This document shows positions 52,853-61,802 of a stretch of DNA of 64,000 nt, in pieces. Below the pieces are notes generated by a model, which saw only the letters and a list, made by a program, of their open reading frames with translations, did no database searches and had not been told where the DNA came from. Made by a program: the position numbers and the translations under genes. Positions within the stretch are counted from its first letter, which is position 1, and every line of letters begins with the position of its first letter. The DNA is from Magnetospirillum sp. XM-1 (GTDB lineage Bacteria; Pseudomonadota; Alphaproteobacteria; Rhodospirillales; Magnetospirillaceae), in NCBI RefSeq assembly GCF_001511835.1, contig NZ_LN997848.1, positions 868,001 to 932,000 of the forward strand, read 5' to 3'.

Positions 52853-53968
52853 ATGAGCGTACCCCGTTTCGCCCCACCGTCCCCCCGCCCCGAAGTCGCC
52901 GATTCAGGCCTGACCCGTCCCGACTGGGTCGGCAACAATCCGCGTGATCCGGGCAAATTGTGGCTCGACAAGAACGAGAACACCGATCCGGCGATGATCG
53001 ATCTGGTGCGCTCGGTCATCGCCTCGGTGCCCGCCGATGCCGGCTTCACCTATCCCGATCTGGGTCCTGTCTACCGCAAACTGGCCCCCATGCTGGGTGT
53101 GCCGCCCCAGTGCCTACTGCTGACCCCGGGTTCGGACGGGGCGATCCGGGCGGTGTTCGAGGCCTATATCGCGCCCGGCGACCGGGTACTGCACACGGTT
53201 CCCACCTTCGCCATGTACGGTGTCTATTCCCGCATGTACGGCGCCGAGGTCACCGGGCTGGAGTACCGCCCTTCCAATGACGGGCCGGTGCTGCACGCCG
53301 ACGACGTCATCGCCGCCATCCGCGAATCCCGGCCGAAGCTGGTCGGACTGCCCAATCCCGACAGCCCTACCGGCACGGTGTTCTCCCTGGCGGACCTGCG
53401 CCGCATCATCGAGGCGGCGGGCGATGTGGGGGCGCTAATTCTTATCGACGAAGCCTATTACCCCTTCCACGCCGAGACGGTGCTGCCCTGGGTCATGGAC
53501 TATCCCCATCTGGTGGTCTGCCGCTCCACCGGCAAGGCCTGGGGCATGGCCGGCGTCCGCGTGGGCTATGCGGCGGCGCATCCCGACGTGGCGGTGATGC
53601 TTCACAAGGTCCGTGCCATGTACGAGGTCGGCGCCCTGTCGGCCTCGGTGTTCGAGCGCATGCTCGACCATGAAGACGCCATGCGGGCTTCGGTGGCGCG
53701 GATCAGCGCCGGCAAGGCCCACTTCCTGGCCGCCATGGACCAACTGGGCTTCCGGACGCTTAAGGGCCAAGGCAATTTCCTGCATGTGGCTTTCGGGGCC
53801 CGGGCCGAGGCGATTCACGCCGCCCTGGCGCCCATCGTTTATTATCGCAAGGATTTTGCGGAGCCCTGCCTCAAGGGTTTCTCGCGCTTTTCCTCCACCA
53901 CGGTGGAGCTGTTCAACCCGGTGATCGAAACCATCCGGGGCGTCGTCAAGGGAGAGGGATACTCATGA
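52853..53968 (+). CDS. Class I/II aminotransferase, HisC-like
   Basis: A 371-residue PLP enzyme. LDKNENTDP near residue 39 and LTPGSDGAIRAVFEAY match histidinol-phosphate aminotransferases. NPDSPTGTVF and DEAYYPFHAET follow, and the Schiff-base lysine is K228 in RSTGKAWGMAGVRVGYA. It is the first gene of a set of eight sugar-modifying genes, ending at 60491. As a housekeeping hisC is unlikely here, it more probably aminates a keto intermediate of the cyclitol-like route. Overlaps the next gene by four bases. Confidence 0.83.
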   Translation: MSVPRFAPPSPRPEVADSGLTRPDWVGNNPRDPGKLWLDKNENTDPAMIDLVRSVIASVPADAGFTYPDLGPVYRKLAPMLGVPPQCLLLTPGSDGAIRAVFEAYIAPGDRVLHTVPTFAMYGVYSRMYGAEVTGLEYRPSNDGPVLHADDVIAAIRESRPKLVGLPNPDSPTGTVFSLADLRRIIEAAGDVGALILIDEAYYPFHAETVLPWVMDYPHLVVCRSTGKAWGMAGVRVGYAAAHPDVAVMLHKVRAMYEVGALSASVFERMLDHEDAMRASVARISAGKAHFLAAMDQLGFRTLKGQGNFLHVAFGARAEAIHAALAPIVYYRKDFAEPCLKGFSRFSSTTVELFNPVIETIRGVVKGEGYS

Positions 53969-55053
53969 AGACGGTCAAGGTAGCGCTGATCGGCTGCGGC
54001 CGCGTCGCCGGGCATCACCTGCGCTCCATCGCCAAGGTCGAGGGCGGCGAGATCGTGGCCGTGTGCGATCTGGTGGAGGACAAGGCCAAGGCCTATGGCG
54101 CCGAATACGGCATTCCCTTCTTCACCAATTACCACACCATGCTCCAATCCATGCCCGAGATCGATGTGGTGGCCATCATCACGCCGTCGGGCATGCATTT
54201 CGAGCATGGCATGGACGTGCTGACCCGCTACGGCAAGCACATCATCATGGAAAAGCCCACCTTCATGCGGCCCGAGCAGCTGCACGTGGCCTATGACGAG
54301 GCGGCGAAGAAGGGTGTGAAGATCTTCCCGGTGTTCCAGAATCGCCACAACAAGGCCGTCCGCAAGGTCAAGGAGGCGCTGTCCAACGGCGAGCTGGGCG
54401 ATATCCGCATCATGAACGTACGACTGCGCTGGTGCCGGCCGCAGCGCTATTACGATCTGTCGCCCTGGCGCGGAACCTTCAGCCATGACGGCGGCGCCAT
54501 CTCCAACCAGGGCATCCACCACGTGGACCTGCTGCGCTTCCTGGGTGGCGAGGTGGACAAGGTCAGCGCCACCATGCGCACGCTCGGCGCCGATATCGAG
54601 GTGGAGGATACCGTGGTCTCCACCTTCACCTATCCCGGCAAGGCGGTGGGATCGCTGGAAGTCACCACGGCGGCAAGGCCCGACGATTTCGAGGCCTCGG
54701 TGTCCATCGTCGGCTCGAACGGCCTGGCTCAGCTGGGCGGCTGGGCGGTGAACGAGCTGCAGGTCTTCACCCCCGACCCCTCGGCCTGCGCCACCTATTC
54801 GGAAAAAATTCCCGATGCCTACGGCTTTGGCCACACCACGGTTTACGCCAATCTGGTGGCCGATCTGAACGGCGTGCGGCCCTTCGACGTGACGCGTGAG
54901 GATTGCCTGGCTTCGCTCAAGCTGTGGCACTCGTTCTATCGCTCGGACGAGGCCAATGGCGCCTGGACCAGCGTGGATTCAGAAGAACAGTCGCCGCGCC
55001 TGGGCCGCGCCAACGACGCCGTTTCCAACCTCTACCGCACGCCCGCGCCCTGA
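53965..55053 (+). CDS. Gfo/Idh/MocA-family oxidoreductase (first of two)
   Basis: A 362-residue NAD(P)-dependent oxidoreductase. The Rossmann start KVALIGCGRVAGHHL, the HIIMEKPTFM motif (EKP lysine) and NQGIHHVDLLRFLGG are the family hallmarks. These enzymes reduce or oxidise a sugar or inositol carbonyl. In this set it may act on the 3- or 4-keto intermediate. It differs clearly from its neighbour at 55055 and is not a duplicate. Overlap with the aminotransferase suggests coupled translation. Confidence 0.86.
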   Translation: MKTVKVALIGCGRVAGHHLRSIAKVEGGEIVAVCDLVEDKAKAYGAEYGIPFFTNYHTMLQSMPEIDVVAIITPSGMHFEHGMDVLTRYGKHIIMEKPTFMRPEQLHVAYDEAAKKGVKIFPVFQNRHNKAVRKVKEALSNGELGDIRIMNVRLRWCRPQRYYDLSPWRGTFSHDGGAISNQGIHHVDLLRFLGGEVDKVSATMRTLGADIEVEDTVVSTFTYPGKAVGSLEVTTAARPDDFEASVSIVGSNGLAQLGGWAVNELQVFTPDPSACATYSEKIPDAYGFGHTTVYANLVADLNGVRPFDVTREDCLASLKLWHSFYRSDEANGAWTSVDSEEQSPRLGRANDAVSNLYRTPAP

Positions 55054-55054
55054 G

Positions 55055-56095
55055 ATGAGCAAGCTGCGGGTCGGAATCGCCGGGTATGGCGTCGTGGGCA
55101 AGCGCCGCCGCCAGTTCATCGACCAGCGCGACGACATGGTCACCGTCGCCGTCTGCGACCGCACCTTCGAAGGTGAGGGGGTGATGGCCGATGGCCTGCG
55201 CCATTACACCAACGCCCAGCGCCTTATCGAGGCCGAGCAACTGGATGCCCTGTTTGTCTGCCTCACCAACGATGTGGCCGCCGATGTGACCTGTGCCGGG
55301 CTGGACAAGGGGCTGCACGTCTTCTGCGAGAAGCCTCCCGGGCGCGACGTGGCCGATATCGAGCGGGTGATCGCCTGCGAGGCCCGCCACCCGGGGCTGA
55401 AGCTTAAATACGGCTTCAACCACCGCTATCACGATTCGGTGCGCGACGCGCTGGCGCTGATGGCATCGGGCGAGCTGGGCCGCGTGATCAACATGCGCGG
55501 CGTCTACGGCAAGAGCCAGTTCATCTCCTACGGCGCCCACTCCGACTGGCGAACCCAGCGCGCCGTGGCGGGCGGCGGCATTTTGCTGGACCAGGGTATC
55601 CACATGGTGGACCTGATGCGCCTGTTCGGCGGCGAGTTCGACGAGGTCAAGGCCATCGTCACCAACGATTTCTGGAAGCACGACATCGAAGACAACGCCT
55701 ATGCCCTGATGCGCTCGCGCAGCGGTGTGGTCGCCATGCTTCATTCCACCGCCACACAGTGGCGGCATCGCTTTAATCTGGAGATCACTCTGGAGAAGGG
55801 CGCCCTGATCCTGTCGGGCATCCTGTCGGGTTCCAAGAGCTATGGCGCCGAGACCCTGAGCGTGGTGTGGGCCGACGACGAGGACAATGGCGACCCCAAG
55901 GAACAGACCACCCGCTACAACCGCGACCCCAGCTGGGCCGACGAGATCGCCGAATTCGCCGATGCCGTCTTGAGGGGCGGCGCCATCGCCGCCGGGTCAT
56001 CCAACGATGCCCTGGAGACCATGCGGCTGGTCTATCGAATTTATTGCGCCGATCCCGAGTGGAAGTCCCGCTGGGGCTTAAGCGACGAGAATTGA
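55055..56095 (+). CDS. Gfo/Idh/MocA-family oxidoreductase (second of two)
   Basis: A 346-residue protein: GIAGYGVVGKRRRQFID, then VFCEKPPGRD and LLDQGIHMVDLMRLFGG. ATG 55055 sits one base after the preceding stop, and the longer frame upstream is inside the other gene. Two different members side by side suggest two redox steps at neighbouring carbons or a dehydrogenase/reductase pair that epimerises. It is followed after 13 bases by the KdsB-like gene with an AGGAGAGAG box. Confidence 0.86.
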   Translation: MSKLRVGIAGYGVVGKRRRQFIDQRDDMVTVAVCDRTFEGEGVMADGLRHYTNAQRLIEAEQLDALFVCLTNDVAADVTCAGLDKGLHVFCEKPPGRDVADIERVIACEARHPGLKLKYGFNHRYHDSVRDALALMASGELGRVINMRGVYGKSQFISYGAHSDWRTQRAVAGGGILLDQGIHMVDLMRLFGGEFDEVKAIVTNDFWKHDIEDNAYALMRSRSGVVAMLHSTATQWRHRFNLEITLEKGALILSGILSGSKSYGAETLSVVWADDEDNGDPKEQTTRYNRDPSWADEIAEFADAVLRGGAIAAGSSNDALETMRLVYRIYCADPEWKSRWGLSDEN

Positions 56096-56108
56096 GGAGA
56101 GAGTCCCC

Positions 56109-56876
56109 ATGACCCGCATTATCGGCCTTATCCCGGCCCGCATGGCCGCCAGCCGCTTTCCCGGCAAGCCGCTGTTTCCTATTTTCGGCCGTCCCATGAT
56201 CGAGCATGTCTTCGAGCGCGCCAAGCTGTTCGGCCGCTGGGACGCCCTAGCCATCTGCACCTGCGACGAGGAGATCAGGGCGTTCGGCGAGTCCAAGGGC
56301 TATCCGGTGATCATGACCTCGGACAAGCACACCCGCGCGCTCGACCGGGTGGCCGAGGCGGCCACCAAGTGCGGCGTCCCGGTGGAGGACGGCGACATCG
56401 TGCTGAACGTCCAGGGCGACGAGCCCATGATGCACCCCGACATGATCGCCGCCACCATCAAGCCGCTGGAGGAGCGGGCCGAGGTACGCGGCACCATGCT
56501 GGCCATGGACATCGTCGACGAGGCCCAGTTCCGCAATCCCGACGCGCTGAAGATCATCCACGACCTCAACGGCCGGGTTCTTTACACCTCGCGCCAGCCC
56601 ATCCCCCATTGCAAGACCTTCGGCCCCGAGCTGGAGGCCAAGCGTATCTACGGCATCTTCGGCTTCAAGTGGGACTTCCTGAAGCTGTTCACCGAACTGC
56701 CCCCTAGCCCGCTGGAGATCAAGGAGGCGTGCGATTCCAACCGCCTCTACGATTACGGCCATCACCAGCACATCGCGCCCTATCCCTTCCGCCCCAGCTT
56801 CTCGGTGGACAGCCCCCACGACATCGGCATCGTCGAGGCGGCCATGAAGGGTGACCCGCTGTGGGGGAAGTACTAG
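56109..56876 (+). CDS. CMP-Kdo synthetase-like cytidylyltransferase (KdsB family)
   Basis: A 255-residue cytidylyltransferase. IGLIPARMAASRFPGKPL, NVQGDEPMM and SVDSPHDI are the KdsB series. KdsB activates Kdo for lipid A-core; here it lies in a glycan cluster with a cyclase, so it may instead activate another 3-deoxy-keto acid or carbocycle. The conserved R/K and glutamine positions in NVQGDEP are kept, so the catalytic chemistry is probably CTP-dependent. A housekeeping kdsB elsewhere in the genome would support a specialised role; that cannot be tested here. Confidence 0.85.
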   Translation: MTRIIGLIPARMAASRFPGKPLFPIFGRPMIEHVFERAKLFGRWDALAICTCDEEIRAFGESKGYPVIMTSDKHTRALDRVAEAATKCGVPVEDGDIVLNVQGDEPMMHPDMIAATIKPLEERAEVRGTMLAMDIVDEAQFRNPDALKIIHDLNGRVLYTSRQPIPHCKTFGPELEAKRIYGIFGFKWDFLKLFTELPPSPLEIKEACDSNRLYDYGHHQHIAPYPFRPSFSVDSPHDIGIVEAAMKGDPLWGKY

Positions 56877-56880
56877 CGCC

Positions 56881-57597
56881 ATGACGCCCCTGGCCGGCAA
56901 GCTTGCCCTGGTCACCGGCGGCACCCGCGGCATCGGGGCCGCCATCGCCGCTCGCCTGCTGGCCGATGGCGCCCAGGTGATCGTCACCGGTACCCTTCCC
57001 GGCGGCGAAGGGCCGGCGGGCAGCCGCTATCTGGCGGCGGATTTCGCCGATTCCGAGGCTACCGCCGCCTTCGCGGCGGAGGCGGCGGGGCTGGGCGTCG
57101 ACATCCTGGTCAACAACGCCGGCATCAACAAGGTCAGCCCCTTCGCCGAGATCGACCCCGCTGACTTTGCCCGCATCCAGCAGGTCAACGTCACCGCGCC
57201 CTTCCTGCTGGCCCGCGCCGTGGTGCCGGGCATGCAGGCCAGGGGCTGGGGCCGCATCGTCACCATCAGCTCCATCTGGGGCCGCATCTCGCGGGCCGGC
57301 CGCGGCGCCTATTCCGCCAGCAAGTTCGCCGTGGACGGACTGACCGCCGCCCTGGCCGCCGAGGTGGCCCAGTTCGGTGTCCTGGCCAATTGCGTGGCGC
57401 CCGGCTTCATCGACACCGAGTTGACCCGCCAGGTGCTGGGCAAGGACGGCATCAAGGAGTTGACCGCCCAGGTTCCCGCCCGCCGCCTGGGCCGCCCCGA
57501 GGAGATCGCCGCCTTCGTCGCCTGGCTGGCCGGGCCCGAGAACACCTATATCAGCGGCCAGAACCTAGTCATCGATGGAGGCTTCACCCGTGTCTGA
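56881..57597 (+). CDS. Short-chain dehydrogenase/reductase (classical SDR)
   Basis: A 238-residue classical SDR. GGTRGIGAAIAARL is the cofactor loop, NNAGINK the NNAG motif, and the catalytic serine and YxxxK are in SSIWGRIS and YSASK. The C-terminal PEEIAAFVAWLAG and VIDGGF are typical. It lies four bases after the KdsB-like gene and overlaps the cyclase gene by a few bases. The gene can be aligned in role with PtmA of Campylobacter, an SDR of the same locus type, but the match is only at family level. Confidence 0.85.
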   Translation: MTPLAGKLALVTGGTRGIGAAIAARLLADGAQVIVTGTLPGGEGPAGSRYLAADFADSEATAAFAAEAAGLGVDILVNNAGINKVSPFAEIDPADFARIQQVNVTAPFLLARAVVPGMQARGWGRIVTISSIWGRISRAGRGAYSASKFAVDGLTAALAAEVAQFGVLANCVAPGFIDTELTRQVLGKDGIKELTAQVPARRLGRPEEIAAFVAWLAGPENTYISGQNLVIDGGFTRV

Positions 57598-58660
57598 GGC
57601 CATGACCATCGCGTCCCACAAGGGGCCGTACCACGTCCAGTTCGACGAGCAGGGCCTGGAGCGTCTGAACGCCGCCGTGCCCGCCGACGCCCATTTCATC
57701 ATCGATGCCCGCGTGGCCGAGTTGTACCGCGAGCGCATGGGCGCCATCCTGGCGCATCGCTCGGTCCTGCTGATCGAGGCGGTCGAACCCAACAAGTCGC
57801 TGGAATGCTTTCCCGCCTACGTCCAGCATCTGGTGGACAGGGGTCTACGCCGCGATCACCTGCTGATCGCCATCGGCGGCGGCATCATCCAGGACATCAC
57901 CTGCTTCCTGGCCGCCACCATGCTGCGTGGCGTGAAGTGGCGGTTCTATCCCACCACCCTGCTGGCCCAGTGCGATTCCTGCATCGGCTCCAAATCCAGC
58001 ATCAATTGCGGCGACGCCAAGAATATCCTGGGCACCTTCACGCCGCCCAACGAGGTGGTCATCGCCACCACCTTCCTCGACACCTTGGACCCGCGCGAGG
58101 TGCGCTCCGGCGTGGGCGAGATGCTGAAGGTCCACGCCATCAGCGGACCAAAGGACTTCACCGCCCTGGCCGGGCGCTACGGCCGGCTGTTCACCGAGCG
58201 GGACGCCATGATCGCCACCATCCACCGGGCGCTGGAGATCAAGAAGGGCTATATCGAGATCGACGAGTTCGACACCGGCCCGCGCCTGGTGTTCAACCTG
58301 GGTCATTCCTTCGGCCACGCCATCGAAGCGGCCACCGATTTCGCCGTGCCCCACGGCATCGCCGTCAGCATGGGAATGGACATGGCCAACTGGACCAGCT
58401 GGCATTTAGGGATCGGCACCGAAGCCCATTTCCGGGCCGCCCATTCGGTTCTGGCCAAGAACTACGCCGGCTATCAGGCGACGCCCGTGCCGCTGGACCG
58501 CTTCATGGCCGCGCTGGCCAAGGACAAGAAGAATACCGGATCGGGCAGCGTCACCCTGATCCTGCCCGACAAGGACGGCAAGGTGTTCCGGGGCGTCCAT
58601 GCCGCCGACGACAATTTCCGGGCCATCTGCGCCCGCTATTTCACGGAAGGCCGGACATGA
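57590..58660 (+). CDS. 3-dehydroquinate-synthase-like sugar-phosphate cyclase
   Basis: A 356-residue member of the AroB/sugar-phosphate-cyclase family. IAIGGGIIQDITCFLAATMLRG is the NAD-binding GGG element, PTTLLAQCDSCIGSKSSINCGDAKNILG holds the lysine/asparagine binding region, and NLGHSFGHAIE the metal-binding histidines. AroB usually reads GGGVVGDLAGF and SVGGKTAVN; here it is GGGIIQDIT and CIGSKSSIN, so it is not a housekeeping dehydroquinate synthase. GTG 57590 with GGAGG eight bases ahead is the likely start; the ATG at 57575 lies inside the SDR. Such cyclases make C7 cyclitols, 2-deoxy-scyllo-inosose or dehydroquinate. Which one is unknown. Confidence 0.83.
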   Translation: MSEAMTIASHKGPYHVQFDEQGLERLNAAVPADAHFIIDARVAELYRERMGAILAHRSVLLIEAVEPNKSLECFPAYVQHLVDRGLRRDHLLIAIGGGIIQDITCFLAATMLRGVKWRFYPTTLLAQCDSCIGSKSSINCGDAKNILGTFTPPNEVVIATTFLDTLDPREVRSGVGEMLKVHAISGPKDFTALAGRYGRLFTERDAMIATIHRALEIKKGYIEIDEFDTGPRLVFNLGHSFGHAIEAATDFAVPHGIAVSMGMDMANWTSWHLGIGTEAHFRAAHSVLAKNYAGYQATPVPLDRFMAALAKDKKNTGSGSVTLILPDKDGKVFRGVHAADDNFRAICARYFTEGRT

Positions 58661-59613
58661 CCGACACCACGACCCGCGTGGCGGTGGCGTCCCGCTCGTT
58701 CTCGAAGCACCCGGTGCTGCGCGCCGAGCTGCTGGCCCGCTATGAGCGCGTCACCTTCAACGACGCGGGCGTCTCGCTGTCCGGTGAGGCGCTGGTGGAG
58801 TTCCTGTCGGGCCACGACAAGGCGATCACCGCCCTGGAAACCCTGTCGGCCGAGGTGCTGGAACGCCTGTCCGACTTGAAGGTGGTGGGCAAGTACGGCG
58901 TCGGCCTCGATATGATCGATCTGGCCGTCATGAGCCGGCTGGGCAAACGGCTGGGCTGGACCGGTGGCGTCAACCGGCGCTCGGTCTCCGAACTGGTGAT
59001 CGCCTTCATGATCGCCCTGCTGCGTCACATCCCCCAGGGCAACGCCCTGATTCGCGATGGCGGCTGGCGTCAGCTGATGGGCCGCCAGCTGAGCGATCGG
59101 GTGGTGGGCATCGTCGGCTGCGGCCATATCGGCAAGGATCTGGCGCGGCTGCTGAAGGCCTTCGGCTGCCGGGTGCTGGCCCACGACATCAAGGACTTTC
59201 CCGAGTTCTACGCCGAGACGGGGGTGGAGCCGCACGGGCTGGAACCCCTGCTGGCCGAGGCCGACATCGTCACCTTGCACCTGCCGCTGGACGCTTCGAC
59301 CCGCGATATGCTATCGGCAGAGCGTCTGGCCCTGATGCGGCCCGGCGCCATCCTAATCAACGCGGCACGCGGCGGCCTGGTGGACGAGACGGCGCTGCGC
59401 GGCATGCTGGAGGATGGAAGGCTGGCCGGGGCGGCGTTCGACGTGTTCGCCATCGAACCGCCCGAGGACCGCGCTCTGATCGGCCTGCCCAACTTCCTGT
59501 GCACGCCCCATGTGGGCGGCTCGGCCGAGGAGGCGGTGCTGGCCATGGGCCGCGCCGCCATCGCCGGACTGGACGATTTCCGCGACCCGCTGGACTACAA
59601 GGGGCAGGGATGA
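58657..59613 (+). CDS. D-2-hydroxyacid dehydrogenase-like protein
   Basis: A 318-residue NAD-dependent dehydrogenase of the PGDH type. GKYGVGLDMIDL, GIVGCGHIGKDLARLLKAFG and NAARGGLVDE give the Rossmann and arginine parts; EPPEDR and TPHVGGSAEEA hold the glutamate and histidine. The start overlaps the cyclase stop by four bases. Coupled to a cyclase and a KdsB-like enzyme, it might reduce a 2-keto acid or oxidise a hydroxyacid on the way to the activated sugar. It is a different branch from the gene at 21537. Confidence 0.82.
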   Translation: MTDTTTRVAVASRSFSKHPVLRAELLARYERVTFNDAGVSLSGEALVEFLSGHDKAITALETLSAEVLERLSDLKVVGKYGVGLDMIDLAVMSRLGKRLGWTGGVNRRSVSELVIAFMIALLRHIPQGNALIRDGGWRQLMGRQLSDRVVGIVGCGHIGKDLARLLKAFGCRVLAHDIKDFPEFYAETGVEPHGLEPLLAEADIVTLHLPLDASTRDMLSAERLALMRPGAILINAARGGLVDETALRGMLEDGRLAGAAFDVFAIEPPEDRALIGLPNFLCTPHVGGSAEEAVLAMGRAAIAGLDDFRDPLDYKGQG

Positions 59614-60491
59614 GCGCGTTTTCCATGGTGAAGTTGGCCCTGCGCGGTCTGGGGCTGGACACCACCCGGCTGTATCAGTCGCTGTCGGGGGCCAGCATCG
59701 ACGCCGCCATCCGCCAGCAGGGGCTGGCCCCCATGGTCGAGCGCCTGCGCCGGGCGTTGCCCGACGTGTCGGACCAGTACACCGACGGCTTCGACCGGGG
59801 CGAGTACGAGCGTTACTGGGAACGCAAGATGCGCGGCCTGCACGCCTTCCAGGTCCAGTGCATCTTGGACGCGCTGGCGGCGGTGGGCGGCAAGGACATG
59901 GTGCTGGCCGACATCGGCGATTCGTCTGGCAACCACGCCCTTTACCTGAAGGACGTGGCTTCCCCCGGCCTGGTGGACAAGGTGATCAGCGTCAACCTGG
60001 ACCCGGTGGCGGTGGAGAAAGTCCGCGCCAAGGGCGGCGAGGCGTTGCTGTGCCGGGCCGAGGAAATGGACCTGGAGGGCATCCGCCCCGACCTGTTCAT
60101 GTCGTTCGAGATGGTGGAGCACCTGACCGATCCGGTGCGCTTCATGCACGGGCTGGCGACCCGCGGCACCGCCCGGCACCTGCTGTTTACCGTGCCGCTG
60201 CAACGGCACAGCCGCTTCGGCGGCATCGAGGTGCGGGCGGGGCTGGACCGCCTGCCGGATCGCCTGACTCCGGAAATGGTCCATATTTTCGAATTCTCGC
60301 CTGAGGACTGGCGCCTGCTGGCCTATCTGGCCGGGTACAAGACGGTATGGACCCGCCTTTACCGGCAATATCCGGCGCGCGGCCCGCTGCGCCTGACTGA
60401 ACCGTTGTGGCGCAAGGTGGATTACGAGGGTTTTGCCGCCTTCTTCTGCGAGCGGGACTTGTCGCTGGCGTCGCGTTATACCGGCTGGTAG
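59610..60491 (+). CDS. SAM-dependent methyltransferase-like protein
   Basis: A 293-residue protein with a class I methyltransferase core. LADIGDSSGNHALYL is a motif I variant (DxGDSSG), and LFMSFEMVEHLTDPVRF is motif IV. ATG 59610 overlaps the dehydrogenase stop by four bases. The last gene of the cyclase set, it may methylate the activated product or the finished glycan. A 101-base gap with a hairpin follows. Confidence 0.7.
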   Translation: MSAFSMVKLALRGLGLDTTRLYQSLSGASIDAAIRQQGLAPMVERLRRALPDVSDQYTDGFDRGEYERYWERKMRGLHAFQVQCILDALAAVGGKDMVLADIGDSSGNHALYLKDVASPGLVDKVISVNLDPVAVEKVRAKGGEALLCRAEEMDLEGIRPDLFMSFEMVEHLTDPVRFMHGLATRGTARHLLFTVPLQRHSRFGGIEVRAGLDRLPDRLTPEMVHIFEFSPEDWRLLAYLAGYKTVWTRLYRQYPARGPLRLTEPLWRKVDYEGFAAFFCERDLSLASRYTGW

Positions 60492-60554
60492 GCGCAGCGT
60501 ATCGCTCCTTCCCCCTGGAATGTGATGCCCCCCGTTTCCCATATGCAGTACACT

Positions 60555-60574
60555 CCCGGCCCCATCTGGCCGGG
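60555..60574 (+). other. Perfect 7-bp hairpin upstream of a radical SAM gene
   Basis: CCCGGCC at 60555-60561 pairs with GGCCGGG at 60568-60574 across a six-base loop. No T-run follows, so it is not a standard intrinsic terminator. It ends 18 bases before ATG 60593 and could influence translation of that gene or mark a transcript boundary. No regulator is suggested. Confidence 0.35.
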
Positions 60575-60592
60575 TCCTGAACAGAGAGCCGC

Positions 60593-61795
60593 ATGAGCAA
60601 GTTCGTCTGCAACCACCCCTGGACCCACTTCGAGGTCAACAATCCCAACGGCGACGTGACCATGTGCTGCGACAACGGCACGGTGTTGGGCAACCTGGCG
60701 GACGGCACCATCGAGGAGATCTGGAACGGGGAAGGTTTCCAGAAGATGCGCCGCGAGATGCGCGACCGGGGCGCCCTGGCGCTTTGCCCGCATACCTGCC
60801 CGGTGATCTATGGCGGCAAGGGTTACCAGCGGATGGACTGGCTCGCCGACATGGAGGAAGGCGGTCCCGCCAAGGCCAATGCCGAATTGAACGAGCGGGA
60901 ATTCGAGGCCGGCCTGCTGAAGCTGGAATCGCTGCCCCGCTGGATGCGCTTCGCCTATTCCTTCGCCTGCAATCTCGACTGCTACCACTGTTTCCAGCGC
61001 GAGGACGCCACTCAGAACCAGAAGCTGCCGGAACGCTTCCTAGAAGAGGTCCGGCGGATGGCCAAGGTGTTTCAGGTGGTTTTCCCCTTCGGCGGCGAAC
61101 CGTTCCTGTTCAAGCCGGTGCTGGATTTCGTCGAGAACGCCGATATCGACCAGGGCTGCCGCTATTTCTTCGTCACCAACGCCACCTTGCTGACCGACCG
61201 CATCTTCGACGTGCTGTCACAGCGCCGGCTGGGGCTTCTGGCGGTTTCCCTGGACGCCGCCGATGCCGAGGCGTTCGAGCTTCTGCGCAAGCGCGGCCGC
61301 ACCGCCGATTGGAACGGCGTCATGGCCAACCTGAAGCGTCTCCAGGAGCTGAAGCGCCGCCGGGACTTCGTCTTCACCGTCAGCATGACCGTCAACAGCG
61401 TCAATTGCGGGCAGATCGAGAAGTTCATCGACCTCGGCCTGTCGCTGGATGCCGAACCCCTGATCGGCCTGGTGGCCAATCCCTATCAGACCTATTCCTT
61501 CCAGAAGCAGTATCTTCACTTCACCCGCGAGCAGTTCGACCTGATGTTCGGACAGATCGAACGCAGCCTACCCAAGGTGCGCGAGCGCGGCTTCGCCGAG
61601 GCGGAAAGCTTCCTGCTGCAACTGGACGCTTGCCTGAAGGAACATCAGGCCGGTGACAATTCCCTCGGCCAGTTCGTCGCCGCCAGCGCGGCACGCTCCG
61701 CCTTCCACATGCTGCCCGAGATGATGCAGCAGCCCCTGCGCGACGTGGTGCAGAAGGTGCGCGGACAGCGGCTGGCCAAGTTCCGCAAGGGCTGA
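60593..61795 (+). CDS. Radical SAM protein with cysteine-rich N-terminal domain
   Basis: A 400-residue protein. The radical SAM core begins late, with CNLDCYHC (C126, C130, C133) and the FPFGGEPFLFKP SAM region. Ahead of it, residues 1-70 carry CNHPW, MCCDNG, a GNLADGTIEEIWNG box and LCPHTCPV, a pattern otherwise found at the C-terminal end as a SPASM domain. So the auxiliary-cluster part is probably permuted to the N-terminus. The GxIxxxxxEEIWN element is typical of SPASM/twitch proteins. The role is unknown; modification of a sugar, lipid or peptide is possible. ATG 60593 has no strong Shine-Dalgarno box. Confidence 0.78.
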   Translation: MSKFVCNHPWTHFEVNNPNGDVTMCCDNGTVLGNLADGTIEEIWNGEGFQKMRREMRDRGALALCPHTCPVIYGGKGYQRMDWLADMEEGGPAKANAELNEREFEAGLLKLESLPRWMRFAYSFACNLDCYHCFQREDATQNQKLPERFLEEVRRMAKVFQVVFPFGGEPFLFKPVLDFVENADIDQGCRYFFVTNATLLTDRIFDVLSQRRLGLLAVSLDAADAEAFELLRKRGRTADWNGVMANLKRLQELKRRRDFVFTVSMTVNSVNCGQIEKFIDLGLSLDAEPLIGLVANPYQTYSFQKQYLHFTREQFDLMFGQIERSLPKVRERGFAEAESFLLQLDACLKEHQAGDNSLGQFVAASAARSAFHMLPEMMQQPLRDVVQKVRGQRLAKFRKG

Positions 61796-61802
61796 GCCCC
61801 CG

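Noticed and set aside
52853..53968. Housekeeping histidinol-phosphate aminotransferase (hisC)
   Set aside because: Similarity is at family level only, and four-base coupling to sugar oxidoreductases points to a glycan role.
57590..58660. Housekeeping aroB
   Set aside because: The binding loops differ from AroB (GGGIIQDIT instead of GGGVVGDLAG and CIGSKSSIN instead of SVGGKTAVN) and the gene lies within a sugar cluster.
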